Shown here: in pieces, positions 16,651 through 25,069 of the stretch | Layout: every line of letters begins with the position of its first letter | Numbering within the stretch: the stretch's first letter is position 1 | Source: an uncultured Hungatella sp. | GTDB taxonomy: Bacteria > Bacillota > Clostridia > Lachnospirales > Lachnospiraceae | DNA: 64,000 nucleotides | Reading direction: 5' to 3' | Assembly: GCA_947089145.1 (NCBI GenBank) | Contig: CAMUJH010000016.1 | Location: 1-64,000, forward strand | Position numbers and translations under genes: made by a program | The notes under the pieces: generated by a model | Database searches by the model: none | What the model was told of the DNA's origin: nothing | Seen by the model: the letters and a program-made list of their open reading frames with translations, nothing else

Positions 16651-16754
16651 ATGCGTCCGGCTGGGAACGCACCGCCGCGCAAGAAAGTCCGGCGGGCACA
16701 TTTGGCATATCTGAATGCATGCCGCCTAATCGGCGGCGGGACTTTAAAGTAAAA
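16651..16754 (+). repeat. Intergenic repeat element, copy B
   Basis: A complete copy of about 104 bases. It begins ATGCGTCCGGC, contains AAAGTCCGGCGGGCACA, TTTGGCAT and GAATGCATGCCGCC, then TAATC flanked by GCCGCC and GGCGGC, and ends GACTTTAAAGTAAAAG. The second hairpin is intact; the first has one mismatch and one G-U pair. It lies between the permease and GH28 genes. Confidence 0.8.
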
Positions 16755-16784
16755 GGGGATTCTCGCAGGAGGTCCCCTTTTGCG
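16751..16784 (+). terminator. Terminator-like hairpin before GH28
   Basis: AAAAGGGGA at 16751-16759 pairs with TCCCCTTTT at 16773-16781, ending in four T residues. It overlaps the 3' end of repeat copy B and lies 39 bases before the GH28 start, so it may reduce read-through into that gene. Confidence 0.6.
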
Positions 16785-16819
16785 TATAGGTAAAAAATGT
16801 TTTAATGGAGGAAATGATT

Positions 16820-18373
16820 GTGGAGATAAAAGTAATTTTCCGAACTGCCAGATGCATTACCGTGGAAATCTGTGACGGCAGCATCTATGAATCTGCAGAA
16901 GAAAAGGAGATCTATGTTAACGGAAGGTTCTATGAACTTACCCGGAAGGCGGTTGCCAGCATTTATGGGCTGAAACCGGATAGAGAGTATGCCGTCAGGG
17001 TGAAAATGGGAGAGACGACAGAAGAGATAAGAGTCAGAACCCTGAAAGAGTTTGTAACTTTAAATGTGAAAGATTTCGGAGCCAAAGGAGACGGCCTTCA
17101 GGATGATACTCCTTTTATCCAGGCGGCTGTTTTAAGCTGCCCCAAAGAGAGCAGAGTTCTGATTCCGGAGGGAACTTATAAAATTACCAGCCTGTTTTTA
17201 AAAAGTGATCTGCGGGTGGAACTGGCGGAAGGGGCAGTGCTGTCAGCAGAGACAGACAGGAGCAAATTCCCGGTTTTAAGAGGGCTGATTGAAAGCTATG
17301 ACGAAAAGGCGGAATATAATCTGGGAACCTGGGAGGGCAACCCCATTGACTGCTTCAGCTCCATTATCACAGGCATTTATGTAAAGAATGTGGAGATCTA
17401 CGGCCTGGGAGTTATTGACGGCAATGCCAGCGTCAGCAATTGGTGGCATGACCCAAAGACAAAAAAGGTGGCGTTCCGGCCAAGGATGATCTTTCTCAAC
17501 CATTGCGAGAACGTGACCATTCAGGGAATCCAGGTCCAGAACAGCCCAAGCTGGAACATTCATCCATATTTTTCTAATCACCTGAAATTTGTGGACATAA
17601 GTGTGCTGAACCCTAAAGATTCCCCCAACACAGACGGCCTTGATCCGGAATCCTGCCATGACGTGGAGATTGTAGGGGTGTATTTTTCAGTGGGAGACGA
17701 CTGCATAGCAGTAAAATCCGGTAAAATTTATATGGGGTCTAAATATAAAACGCCCTCTGAAAATATTTTGATTCACCAATGCTGCATGCGGGACGGGCAT
17801 GGTTCCATTACCATCGGAAGCGAGATGGCAGGGGGCGTAAAGAACCTGACAGTGAAAAACTGCCTGTTTCTGAACACGGACCGCGGCTTAAGGATTAAGA
17901 CGAGAAGAGGGCGGGGAAAGGATGCAGTAATTGACAGAATCCTTTTTGAGAATATCCGCATGGATCAAGTCATGACGCCTTTTGTTATTAACAGCTTTTA
18001 TTACTGTGATCCTGACGGACACAGCAGCTATGTGGCTTCCAGAGAGGCGCTTCCTGTAGACGATGGGACTCCCTGCATTAAAACGCTGGAGTTTTCTGAC
18101 ATAAAAGCCAGCAACTGCCATGTGGCGGCGGCATATCTGTATGGCCTTCCAGAGCAGAAAATTGAGCGGGTGGAGATGAGGCGCGTACAGATCGGATATG
18201 CAGAGAATGCCCTGTCAGGGGAACCGGCTATGCTGGACGGTATAAAACCGGTAAGCCGCATGGGTATTTTTGCCGGGAATATCGAAACGCTGGTGCTGGA
18301 AGATGTGGAGATTGAGGGACAAAAAGGAGAAAAAATTATTACAGAAAATATTGAACATTTAGTTGAAAGGTGA
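16820..18373 (+). CDS. GH28 polygalacturonase/exo-galacturonosidase
   Basis: A protein of about 517 residues with an N-terminal fibronectin-like region (1-80) and a right-handed beta-helix of family GH28, inverting enzymes that cut alpha-1,4-galacturonan. All four family motifs are present: NTDGLDPES (Asp), VGDDCIAVKSG (Asp pair), GHGSITIGSE (His) and RGLRIKTRRG (Arg-Ile-Lys). No signal peptide is seen, so it probably acts in the cytoplasm on imported oligogalacturonides. An ATG at 16805 is in frame, but GGAGG at 16807-16811 is spaced for GTG 16820, so I prefer that start. It belongs to the pectin cluster with GH105 and the ABC transporter. Confidence 0.9.
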   Translation: MEIKVIFRTARCITVEICDGSIYESAEEKEIYVNGRFYELTRKAVASIYGLKPDREYAVRVKMGETTEEIRVRTLKEFVTLNVKDFGAKGDGLQDDTPFIQAAVLSCPKESRVLIPEGTYKITSLFLKSDLRVELAEGAVLSAETDRSKFPVLRGLIESYDEKAEYNLGTWEGNPIDCFSSIITGIYVKNVEIYGLGVIDGNASVSNWWHDPKTKKVAFRPRMIFLNHCENVTIQGIQVQNSPSWNIHPYFSNHLKFVDISVLNPKDSPNTDGLDPESCHDVEIVGVYFSVGDDCIAVKSGKIYMGSKYKTPSENILIHQCCMRDGHGSITIGSEMAGGVKNLTVKNCLFLNTDRGLRIKTRRGRGKDAVIDRILFENIRMDQVMTPFVINSFYYCDPDGHSSYVASREALPVDDGTPCIKTLEFSDIKASNCHVAAAYLYGLPEQKIERVEMRRVQIGYAENALSGEPAMLDGIKPVSRMGIFAGNIETLVLEDVEIEGQKGEKIITENIEHLVER

Positions 18374-18480
18374 TATGGTAGAAAGCATGTGATGTTGACG
18401 GGGGAACGGATCGGCAATGGCGGCCTGAACCCGGGCAAAGGCTGATGGTGACAAGCCTGCTACAACGTTAACAAAGCGGT

Positions 18481-18501
18481 AACAGTTCAGTCTGGACTGT
18501 T
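18481..18501 (+). promoter_or_regulatory. Candidate operator palindrome upstream of the LacI-type regulator
   Basis: A 21-base imperfect palindrome has outer arms AACAGT and ACTGTT, with only three positions breaking the symmetry. It lies 25 bases before the regulator start codon, where an autoregulatory operator would be expected. Its binding is unproven. Confidence 0.4.
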
Positions 18502-18526
18502 GTGACAGTAAAGAGGAAGGTGCGGC

Positions 18527-19534
18527 ATGGCGGTTACGATTAAGGATATTGCAAAAAAAGCAGGAGTTTCTTATTCTACAGTGTCCAGGGCTCTCAATGA
18601 CGTGGGGGCCGGAAAGTCAGAGAGCCGGCAGAGGATTCTGAATCTTGCCAGGGAAATGGGCTATGTGCCCAACCAAGCGGCCATTAATCTGAGAAGTTCC
18701 CGCTCCCATACCATTGGCTTATTCTTCTCCACCATCAGCAAGATGACATCGCCCTTTGTGCTTCATGATGTCCTGACAGGCGTATACAACATTGTGGGCA
18801 GCAGATACAATGTGGCAGTTAAGGGAATTGATATGCATGAGGCAGGAACCCTGAACCCCACCCTGTTTGACGGAATTATCGTGCTGTCTCAGAGGTCGGA
18901 GGACAGTTCTTTTATTGAAGAGGTACTGGAGAAGAAGATTCCCATGGTTGCTATCTGCCGAATTGTCTATTATGACGTGCCTAATGTGGTCACAGATGAG
19001 ATGGAAGCCATGGAAAGAGCCATGGATTACCTTTTGGATAACGGTCATCGGAAGATTGCGGTCATAGGCGGCCTGCCGGGAGTGGACTCTACCAGGCTGC
19101 GCCATCGGGGATGGAGGAATTCCATACTGCGCCATGGGCTTGATCCGGATATGATTCCGGTGGAAGAAGGGGATTACCGGTATAACAGCGGTTACAAAGC
19201 GGCCCGGCGGATTTTACAGAGGCAGGTAAGGCCTACGGCAATTTTGTGCTTTAATGATGAGATGGCGTTTGCCGCCAGGGCGGCTATCTATGAGGCAGGA
19301 CTTACAGTGCCGGACGACATTTCTCTGGTGGGTTTTGATAACTGGGATATGTCGGGATACGGTACCATGCGCCTGACGACAGTGGAGAGAAATATGGGTG
19401 ATTTGGCAAGAGAGGGAACCCGGGTCTTGCTTCGGCGGATAGAAGATGGTATTATAGATAACAGCAGGACATTTCTGGATAACAGACTGATTGTCCGGGA
19501 AAGCGTAAAAGACATAAGGGAGAAGGTAAATTGA
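18527..19534 (+). CDS. LacI-family transcriptional regulator
   Basis: A 335-residue regulator. The N-terminal helix-turn-helix (IKDIAKKAGVSYSTVSRALN) and hinge are followed by a periplasmic-binding-protein-like sensor domain of two lobes, ending FLDNRLIVRESVK. LacI regulators usually bind palindromes and release on sugar binding. The position at the end of the GH105-ABC-GH28 cluster makes a galacturonide-responsive repressor likely. AGAGGAAGG precedes the ATG. The stop codon overlaps the apt start by one base, an unusual coupling of a sugar regulator with a purine salvage gene. Confidence 0.93.
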   Translation: MAVTIKDIAKKAGVSYSTVSRALNDVGAGKSESRQRILNLAREMGYVPNQAAINLRSSRSHTIGLFFSTISKMTSPFVLHDVLTGVYNIVGSRYNVAVKGIDMHEAGTLNPTLFDGIIVLSQRSEDSSFIEEVLEKKIPMVAICRIVYYDVPNVVTDEMEAMERAMDYLLDNGHRKIAVIGGLPGVDSTRLRHRGWRNSILRHGLDPDMIPVEEGDYRYNSGYKAARRILQRQVRPTAILCFNDEMAFAARAAIYEAGLTVPDDISLVGFDNWDMSGYGTMRLTTVERNMGDLAREGTRVLLRRIEDGIIDNSRTFLDNRLIVRESVKDIREKVN

Positions 19535-20058
19535 TGAAGAGAGTAGAGGACTACGTAAGAAGCATTCCGGATTTTCCGGAGCCAGGGATTATTTTCCGAG
19601 ATGTGACCACGATTCTTCAGGACCCCGACGGACTCCGTCTGGCGGTTGACGGCATTCTGGATTTTTTGAAGGACGTGGATTATGATGTTGTGGTGGGACC
19701 GGAATCCAGAGGATTTATATTCGGAGTGCCTGTGGCATACGCCATGCACAAGGGGTTTGTTCCGGTTCGAAAGAAAGGGAAGCTGCCCTGCGAGACGATT
19801 TCCATGGAATATGATTTGGAATACGGCAGCGCAGTGGTTGAGATGCATAAAGACTCTATAAAGCCGGGACAGAAGGTGGTAATCGTGGATGATCTGATCG
19901 CCACAGGCGGAACCATCCAGGCGATTATTAAGATGATTGAGCAGCTGGGCGGCCAGGTAGTAAGGATCTGCTTTGTCATGGAACTGGCAGGGCTTAATGG
20001 GCGGGAGAAGCTTAAGGGGTATCAGGTGGATTCCGTGATTACTTACGAGGGAAATTAG
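19534..20058 (+). CDS. apt: Adenine phosphoribosyltransferase
   Basis: A 174-residue enzyme, usual Apt size, converting adenine and PRPP to AMP. The PRPP-binding motif VVIVDDLIATGGT and the segments GPESRGFIFG and RKKGKLPCET are characteristic. The ATG at 19534 overlaps the LacI stop codon by one base; a TTG three bases earlier is in frame but less likely. Cytoplasmic. The coupling to a sugar regulator is probably an accident of gene order rather than a shared function. Confidence 0.96.
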   Translation: MKRVEDYVRSIPDFPEPGIIFRDVTTILQDPDGLRLAVDGILDFLKDVDYDVVVGPESRGFIFGVPVAYAMHKGFVPVRKKGKLPCETISMEYDLEYGSAVVEMHKDSIKPGQKVVIVDDLIATGGTIQAIIKMIEQLGGQVVRICFVMELAGLNGREKLKGYQVDSVITYEGN

Positions 20059-20071
20059 TTTAATGAAAGGG

Positions 20072-20101
20072 AAGGTCTGGAGGATGCGTCCAGACCTTCT
20101 T
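20072..20101 (+). terminator. Terminator-like hairpin after apt
   Basis: AAGGTCTGGA at 20072-20081 pairs perfectly with TCCAGACCTT at 20089-20098 around a 7-base loop. The T tract is only CTTGG, so termination may be partial. Confidence 0.6.
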
Positions 20102-20142
20102 GGCATTATGGATATGGGCATGGACTTCCGGGGAGGTTGGAG

Positions 20143-21174
20143 ATGGGAATTATGGTGAGGAAAGCGGCAGCGGCAGGAGCGGTTCTTATGATGGCAGCGG
20201 TTATGGCGTGGGGCTGCGGCGGCAGGAAAAAGGCGGCAGAGCCGTCGGAGACGGTTACCCTGACTCTTGCCAACAACCATCCGGATGATTACTGTACGAC
20301 AAAGGCGGTGGAGTGGTTTGCAGAAGAGGTAAAGGCACGGACGGAGGGGCGGATCGTTATAGATGTGTACAATAACGGAAGGCTGGGGGATACGGTTTCC
20401 TGCCTGGAGCAGATGCAGTATGGAGGAATTGACATCGTGAAGGCGGACGTTCCCACCATGACCAATTTTGTGACTGATTTTAATGTGCTGCAGATGCCTT
20501 ATATTTATCAGGACACGGAGCATTTCAGGAAAGTCCACGGCGGTGACATCGGCATGGGGATTCTGCGGGGAAAGGCCATGGAGGACAAAGGGATGTATGG
20601 CCTGACCTTTTATGATGCGGGAACCCGGTGCTTTTATAACAGCAGAAAGCCCATGGAGTCCATTAAGGATATGAAAGGGATGCAGATCCGGATTCAGGAG
20701 TCTAATTTGATGATGGCCATGATTACGGCTTTGGAGGCCCAGCCGGTGGTGACTACCTATGGGGAGGTGTATCAGGCTTTAGAGTCCGGCGTGGTGGACG
20801 GGGCGGACAATTCCATTGTCAATTATCTGGAGCAGTCTTTTTATAAACCGGCGCCTTATTTTTTGGAGGATAATCATACGTATTCAGCGGATCTTCTGGT
20901 TATGAGCAGCCAGAGCCGTGAGGAGATCAGCCGGCAGGATTTGGAAATTATTGATGAGACGGCTCTTGAGTCCTGGGAACTGCAGAAAGGACTGTGGGAG
21001 GAAGCGGAGAGGAAAGCCAGGGAAAGGCTTAAGGAGATGGACGTGGTGATTACCGAAATGCCGCCGGAGGACTTTGAGTACATGGGCCAGATCTGCATGC
21101 CGCTGTGGTATGATTATGACCACGGGGAACAATTTTTGGACTTGCTGGACAGAATCGTGGCGGCGGGACGGTAA
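20143..21174 (+). CDS. TRAP transporter solute-binding lipoprotein, DctP type, orphan
   Basis: A 343-residue lipoprotein with a signal peptide ending in the lipobox AWGC. The mature region LTLANNHPDDYCTTKAVEWF, the conserved Arg in MQIRIQES and the DGADN block match DctP-type binding proteins, which usually bind organic acids through that Arg. The GGGAGG at 20131-20136 selects ATG 20143. No DctQ or DctM membrane gene lies on either side, so the partner must be elsewhere or the protein has been adapted to another role. A choloylglycine-hydrolase-family gene follows. Confidence 0.88.
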   Translation: MGIMVRKAAAAGAVLMMAAVMAWGCGGRKKAAEPSETVTLTLANNHPDDYCTTKAVEWFAEEVKARTEGRIVIDVYNNGRLGDTVSCLEQMQYGGIDIVKADVPTMTNFVTDFNVLQMPYIYQDTEHFRKVHGGDIGMGILRGKAMEDKGMYGLTFYDAGTRCFYNSRKPMESIKDMKGMQIRIQESNLMMAMITALEAQPVVTTYGEVYQALESGVVDGADNSIVNYLEQSFYKPAPYFLEDNHTYSADLLVMSSQSREEISRQDLEIIDETALESWELQKGLWEEAERKARERLKEMDVVITEMPPEDFEYMGQICMPLWYDYDHGEQFLDLLDRIVAAGR

Positions 21175-21332
21175 GAGAGGGGATGCGGGCGTTAGAGCCG
21201 AAAAATTTTCTGTTTTATGCAGCAGCGTGGATACGGCGGGCTTTTTCTGCGTATATTCATGTTAGGGGACTGCCAGGCCCGGTGCTTTGGCAAAAGCCGT
21301 TTGAATATACGTGGAAAGGAGCAGGGAACACA

Positions 21333-22382
21333 GTGAGCAAAGGGAAAAGCCCGTTTTTGAATATGGGATGTACTTGTTTTAGCTGGGAGACAGAGGAGGG
21401 CATGCACCTTCTGGGCAGGACTTATGACCAGTGCGGCAATCTTTTGGGGAACCGGATTGCAGTAGTTCCAAGGAATTATCCTTTGAGGCTGGAGATTCAG
21501 GACAAGGCCCAGAGACATGTCCGCAGCCGATATAGTTTTGGAGGCATGGCGATTATGGGACTTGACAGCCCGGTGATGGTTGATGGGATCAATGAGATGG
21601 GGGTCATGGGCGGGCTGCTGAATTATCCCGGGTATGCGGCTTACGATGTGACAAGGGACAGCCGGCATATGAATATTCACCCCGGGTTTCTTACAGGGTA
21701 TCTGCTAAGCCAGTGTGCCTCCGTAGAGGAGGCGGCATCCATTCTTCCGTCTCTGAACCTGACGGGAGAGAAGATTTTCGGCCATGAGATGACGGTCCAT
21801 TATATTTTTTCCGACAGGACAGGAGAGACGATTATTATTGAACCGGACAAAGAGGGGCTGCAGATTCACAGGAACACCATAGGCGTTATGACCAACAGCC
21901 CAGGCTATCAGTGGCAGCAGACCAATCTGTGCAACTATGCCTCGGTGTCCAATGTCCTGGATGCCTCCCGGGATTATATTGATGTAAAGCTTCAGGGAGT
22001 CGCGGTAAGTTCCGGAGGAGGTTTCGGGCTTCCGGGGGATTACTCTTCCCCGTCCCGATTTGTGCGGATGGCGGTTTTAAAGCACTATGCAATTAAAGGG
22101 AAGGATGAGACTGACGGTGTCAGCCGGATGTTCCATCAGTTTTCGTCTGTAAATATTCCGGAAGGCATTGTGATGCGTCAGGAAAAGGAGGGCGGGAAGG
22201 AAGACATTTCCTATGATCAGACTTTGTGCATCAGCGCCATGTGCGCGGAAAGCGGCACCTATTATTTTTCCACCTGCAAAAGCAGGCGCATCAGCGCAGT
22301 ACGGCTGGCAGGACTGGAAGGCCGGGAAAATATCACTTATTTCGAACTTCCCCAGAAGGAGGATATCGCATATTTGAATTGA
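21333..22382 (+). CDS. Choloylglycine hydrolase family amidase (bile salt hydrolase / penicillin V acylase type)
   Basis: An N-terminal nucleophile amidase of the linear C-N hydrolase family. The nucleophile is the Cys of MGCTCFSW. Measured from it, Arg at +16 and Asp at +19 (GRTYD) keep the spacing of Cys2, Arg18 and Asp21 in bile salt hydrolases. LLNYPG and TNSPG supply the two conserved Asn residues, and SPSRFVRM the conserved Arg, so the active site is complete. The start is uncertain: GTG 21333 follows AAAGGAG by 12 bases and gives a short propeptide that must be removed before Cys13; ATG 21363 would leave only Met-Gly. Bile acid, penicillin-like or acyl-homoserine-lactone amides are possible substrates. 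Confidence 0.85.
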   Translation: MSKGKSPFLNMGCTCFSWETEEGMHLLGRTYDQCGNLLGNRIAVVPRNYPLRLEIQDKAQRHVRSRYSFGGMAIMGLDSPVMVDGINEMGVMGGLLNYPGYAAYDVTRDSRHMNIHPGFLTGYLLSQCASVEEAASILPSLNLTGEKIFGHEMTVHYIFSDRTGETIIIEPDKEGLQIHRNTIGVMTNSPGYQWQQTNLCNYASVSNVLDASRDYIDVKLQGVAVSSGGGFGLPGDYSSPSRFVRMAVLKHYAIKGKDETDGVSRMFHQFSSVNIPEGIVMRQEKEGGKEDISYDQTLCISAMCAESGTYYFSTCKSRRISAVRLAGLEGRENITYFELPQKEDIAYLN

Positions 22383-22458
22383 GAGGGACGGCCTTTGGGG
22401 CAAAAGGCCGGGGCTGCGGCGGAAAGAGGGATGCGACGGCATAAGATAAGGCAGAGCA

Positions 22459-22507
22459 GGGGGTATTGCAAAATGGAAGCTGTTGATTTTGCAATACCCC
22501 CGTTTTT
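22459..22507 (+). terminator. Strong intrinsic terminator
   Basis: A perfect 16-base-pair stem joins 22459-22474 (beginning GGGGGTATTGC) and 22486-22501 (ending GCAATACCCCC), followed by G and six T residues. It closes the TRAP/choloylglycine hydrolase unit. Confidence 0.92.
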
Positions 22508-22534
22508 TGCCCGGCAACGGATTTCATCATTTTT

Positions 22535-22563
22535 TTGACATTAATACATCATTATCTTAATTT
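22535..22563 (+). promoter_or_regulatory. Sigma-A-type promoter of the second sugar ABC operon
   Basis: TTGACA at 22535-22540 and TAATTT at 22558-22563 have a 17-base spacer. They lie directly after the terminator and about 115 bases before the solute-binding-protein gene. Confidence 0.55.
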
Positions 22564-22675
22564 ACGGAAAATGAAACATGGATTATGATTAAGACGAGTC
22601 AGAGACAAACAGCTTGTGTGAGAGATGATTCGGAAAACAGGGAACCAGAAAACAAAAGAAGTTTCAGGAGGAAAA

Positions 22676-24100
22676 ATGATGAAAATGACAAGAAAAAGAC
22701 GGCTGACGGCACTATTTTTGACCGGAGCCATGACGGCGCTTTTTGCGGCCGGATGCGGCGGCCAGACGACAGGAGATCCGGGGCAGGCTGACGGAGGCCA
22801 GGGGGCCGTTCAGGGAACCGGAGATAACAAGACGGTGATTCGGATCTGGACAAAGGACAGGCATGACGCCAAGTACATCCAGGAAAAGGTGGATGCATAT
22901 AATTCATCCAATACCGACAATATTGCTGTGGAATATGAGCTTTACACCGATAATTTTGATCAGGCCGTGGATTTGGCGGTGCAGAGCGGCGAACTGCCGG
23001 ATATCCTGACTCTCAATGACCAGGTTTACAGCCAGTATGTGAATCAGGGGCAGTGGCTGGATCTGTATGAGTATATGGACGACGATATGAAGGAGTATTT
23101 TAAGGAAGAGGTTTATCCGGGAATCAATGAGATCGACGGGAAGCTGTACTATATACCTACCTGCGGGACTACGGGCCGTCTGGTTTACAACAAAGAGATA
23201 TTTGAGCGGGTGGGGATCAGTGAACCGCCCAAAACCCTGGCGGAGATGGTGGAGGACGCAAGGCTGATTACCACGCAGTTGTCCGGGGAGGGCATCTACG
23301 GCTTTGCACAGCATATGAAGAGCGCTTCCTCGGCTCTGGAGCGCTCCCTGGATTTGGGGATGGAGCGGGAGAACGGGGTGAAGAAAGGGTTCGATTTTGC
23401 AAAGGGCGTATATGATTTTACGGGATATGAAGAGGCCCTGGGCTATTGGACTCAGCTTTTAGCGGAGGATGTGGCGTTTCCGGGATGTGAGTCCCTGGAC
23501 ATTGATCCCCTGCGGACCCAGTTTGCCAACGGGAAGATTGGAATGTATATTTCCTGGACCCATTCCGAGCCGGGAGTGTATCGGGAACAGTTCCCTATGG
23601 ATTCATCAAAATGGGATGTGGCGCCCATTCCCACATCCACCGGCGTGGAGTCGGGAAAGCAGAATATAAAATTTACTTCAGGATACTTAATTAACGCCAA
23701 AAGCCCTAATGCGGACAAGGCATTCCAGGTTTACAAGAATATTTTCGCCAGCGAGGATTTCCTGGTGGGATACTATGAGGGCGGATATGGGGTCAGCATC
23801 ATCCCGCAGATTGTAAAGAAAGCGAATCTGAATGAAGAGATCGCGGGAAAGACCTGGCTTCAGATGCAGGATATTGACGGGGTTCTCCCCATGACTCCCC
23901 AGGAGAAAAACGTACAGGCGGTTATTGTGGAGGGCGAGGATTATTATAAGACCTTTGAATCCATTTATTATGGAGGCGCTGATGCCAAAGAAACCTTAAG
24001 GGATCTGACGGATCGTTATAACCGGGCCTATGAGAAAGGAATTGCCGACGGCGTGGGGGAAAAACTGGTGATTGAGCAGTATGATCCTCTGAACGCATAA
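22676..24100 (+). CDS. Sugar ABC transporter solute-binding lipoprotein (CUT1)
   Basis: A 474-residue extracellular lipoprotein with signal peptide and lipobox (FAAGCG), then a Gly/Gln-rich linker and a family 1 binding domain (TVIRIWTKDRHDAKYIQEKV). The frame is open from 22625, but AGGAGG at 22666-22671 selects ATG 22676 or 22679. Two permease genes, a YesM/YesN-type two-component pair and a GH78-like rhamnosidase gene follow in the same direction, which suggests a rhamnose-containing oligosaccharide as ligand. Confidence 0.92.
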   Translation: MMKMTRKRRLTALFLTGAMTALFAAGCGGQTTGDPGQADGGQGAVQGTGDNKTVIRIWTKDRHDAKYIQEKVDAYNSSNTDNIAVEYELYTDNFDQAVDLAVQSGELPDILTLNDQVYSQYVNQGQWLDLYEYMDDDMKEYFKEEVYPGINEIDGKLYYIPTCGTTGRLVYNKEIFERVGISEPPKTLAEMVEDARLITTQLSGEGIYGFAQHMKSASSALERSLDLGMERENGVKKGFDFAKGVYDFTGYEEALGYWTQLLAEDVAFPGCESLDIDPLRTQFANGKIGMYISWTHSEPGVYREQFPMDSSKWDVAPIPTSTGVESGKQNIKFTSGYLINAKSPNADKAFQVYKNIFASEDFLVGYYEGGYGVSIIPQIVKKANLNEEIAGKTWLQMQDIDGVLPMTPQEKNVQAVIVEGEDYYKTFESIYYGGADAKETLRDLTDRYNRAYEKGIADGVGEKLVIEQYDPLNA

Positions 24101-24126
24101 TACTCCGGAGAAAGGACTGGTTTGAC

Positions 24127-25059
24127 ATGAAGCAACAAGTGAGCACAGAACATAAACGGGTGGTTTTGAAGAGAAACCTGGAATCCTATGTTTTTATGCT
24201 TCCCAATCTGGTTTTGTTTGTGGTATGCTCTATCTATCCTATTATATGGACGCTGAAGTATGTGTTTTTTCAGTATGGAGGCATCGGAACAGGGAACCCT
24301 AAATGGGTGGGATTAGAAAATCTGGCGCGGGTTTTTCGGGATGAAGTTTACTGGAAAAGCGTGATAAACACGTTTATATATGGTTTTGGAAAAGTGATTC
24401 TCATTATTCCGCTGGCTTTTTTCCTGGCGCTTATCCTGGTGAAGCAGACAAAGTTTAACAGCTTTGCCCAGAGCATGGTTTTTCTGCCTACCATCATGAG
24501 TTCGGCGGTTATGGGACTGGTATTTTATCTTCTGTTTAACGCATACAACGGGGAAATCAACCAGTATCTTCTGAATGCGGGGATTATAAGCAGGCCCATC
24601 AACTGGCTGGGCAAGGAACACGCCATGAAGACCCTGGTAATCACGGCCATTTGGGGCGGTGTGGGCAATTATATGGTATACTTTATCGCCGGCATCCAGC
24701 AGGTATCCAAAGATGCCCTGGAAAGCGCCAAAATTGACGGGGCGGGAAGGCTGCAGACTTTGTGGTACATTACTATTCCCATGATGGGGCCTATTTTGAA
24801 GATTATACTGATGCTTTCCATTACATCCGCGTTTAACGATATTACCAATGTCATGGTTTTGACAGAGGGCGGGCCTAATAATGCCACGATGGTCATGGCT
24901 CTGTACGGCTACAAGTACTTCTTCCCGGTTTCCGCCTCAGAGTCCGTGATTCCCCAGTATGGGTACGGCGCGGCGGTCAGCGTGGTGTCCGCAGTGATCG
25001 CGGGGGCTGTCACTGTCATTTATCTGCGGCTGTCAAGGAAACTGGATGATGTCTATTAA
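24127..25059 (+). CDS. CUT1 sugar ABC transporter permease, first subunit
   Basis: A 310-residue permease with six membrane segments (first near residues 22-42). The EAA loop reads LESAKIDGAGRLQTLWYITI. It is 26 bases after the binding-protein gene, with GGAGAAAGG as ribosome binding site. The next permease starts 10 bases after its stop. Partner of the next subunit and the upstream lipoprotein; no ATPase gene nearby. Confidence 0.93.
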   Translation: MKQQVSTEHKRVVLKRNLESYVFMLPNLVLFVVCSIYPIIWTLKYVFFQYGGIGTGNPKWVGLENLARVFRDEVYWKSVINTFIYGFGKVILIIPLAFFLALILVKQTKFNSFAQSMVFLPTIMSSAVMGLVFYLLFNAYNGEINQYLLNAGIISRPINWLGKEHAMKTLVITAIWGGVGNYMVYFIAGIQQVSKDALESAKIDGAGRLQTLWYITIPMMGPILKIILMLSITSAFNDITNVMVLTEGGPNNATMVMALYGYKYFFPVSASESVIPQYGYGAAVSVVSAVIAGAVTVIYLRLSRKLDDVY

Positions 25060-25069
25060 GGAGGCTGTT

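Noticed and set aside
21183-21332. Upstream extension of the choloylglycine-hydrolase frame, possibly a DctQ remnant
   Set aside because: The translated stretch has no clear membrane helices or similarity to DctQ and no suitable ribosome binding site.
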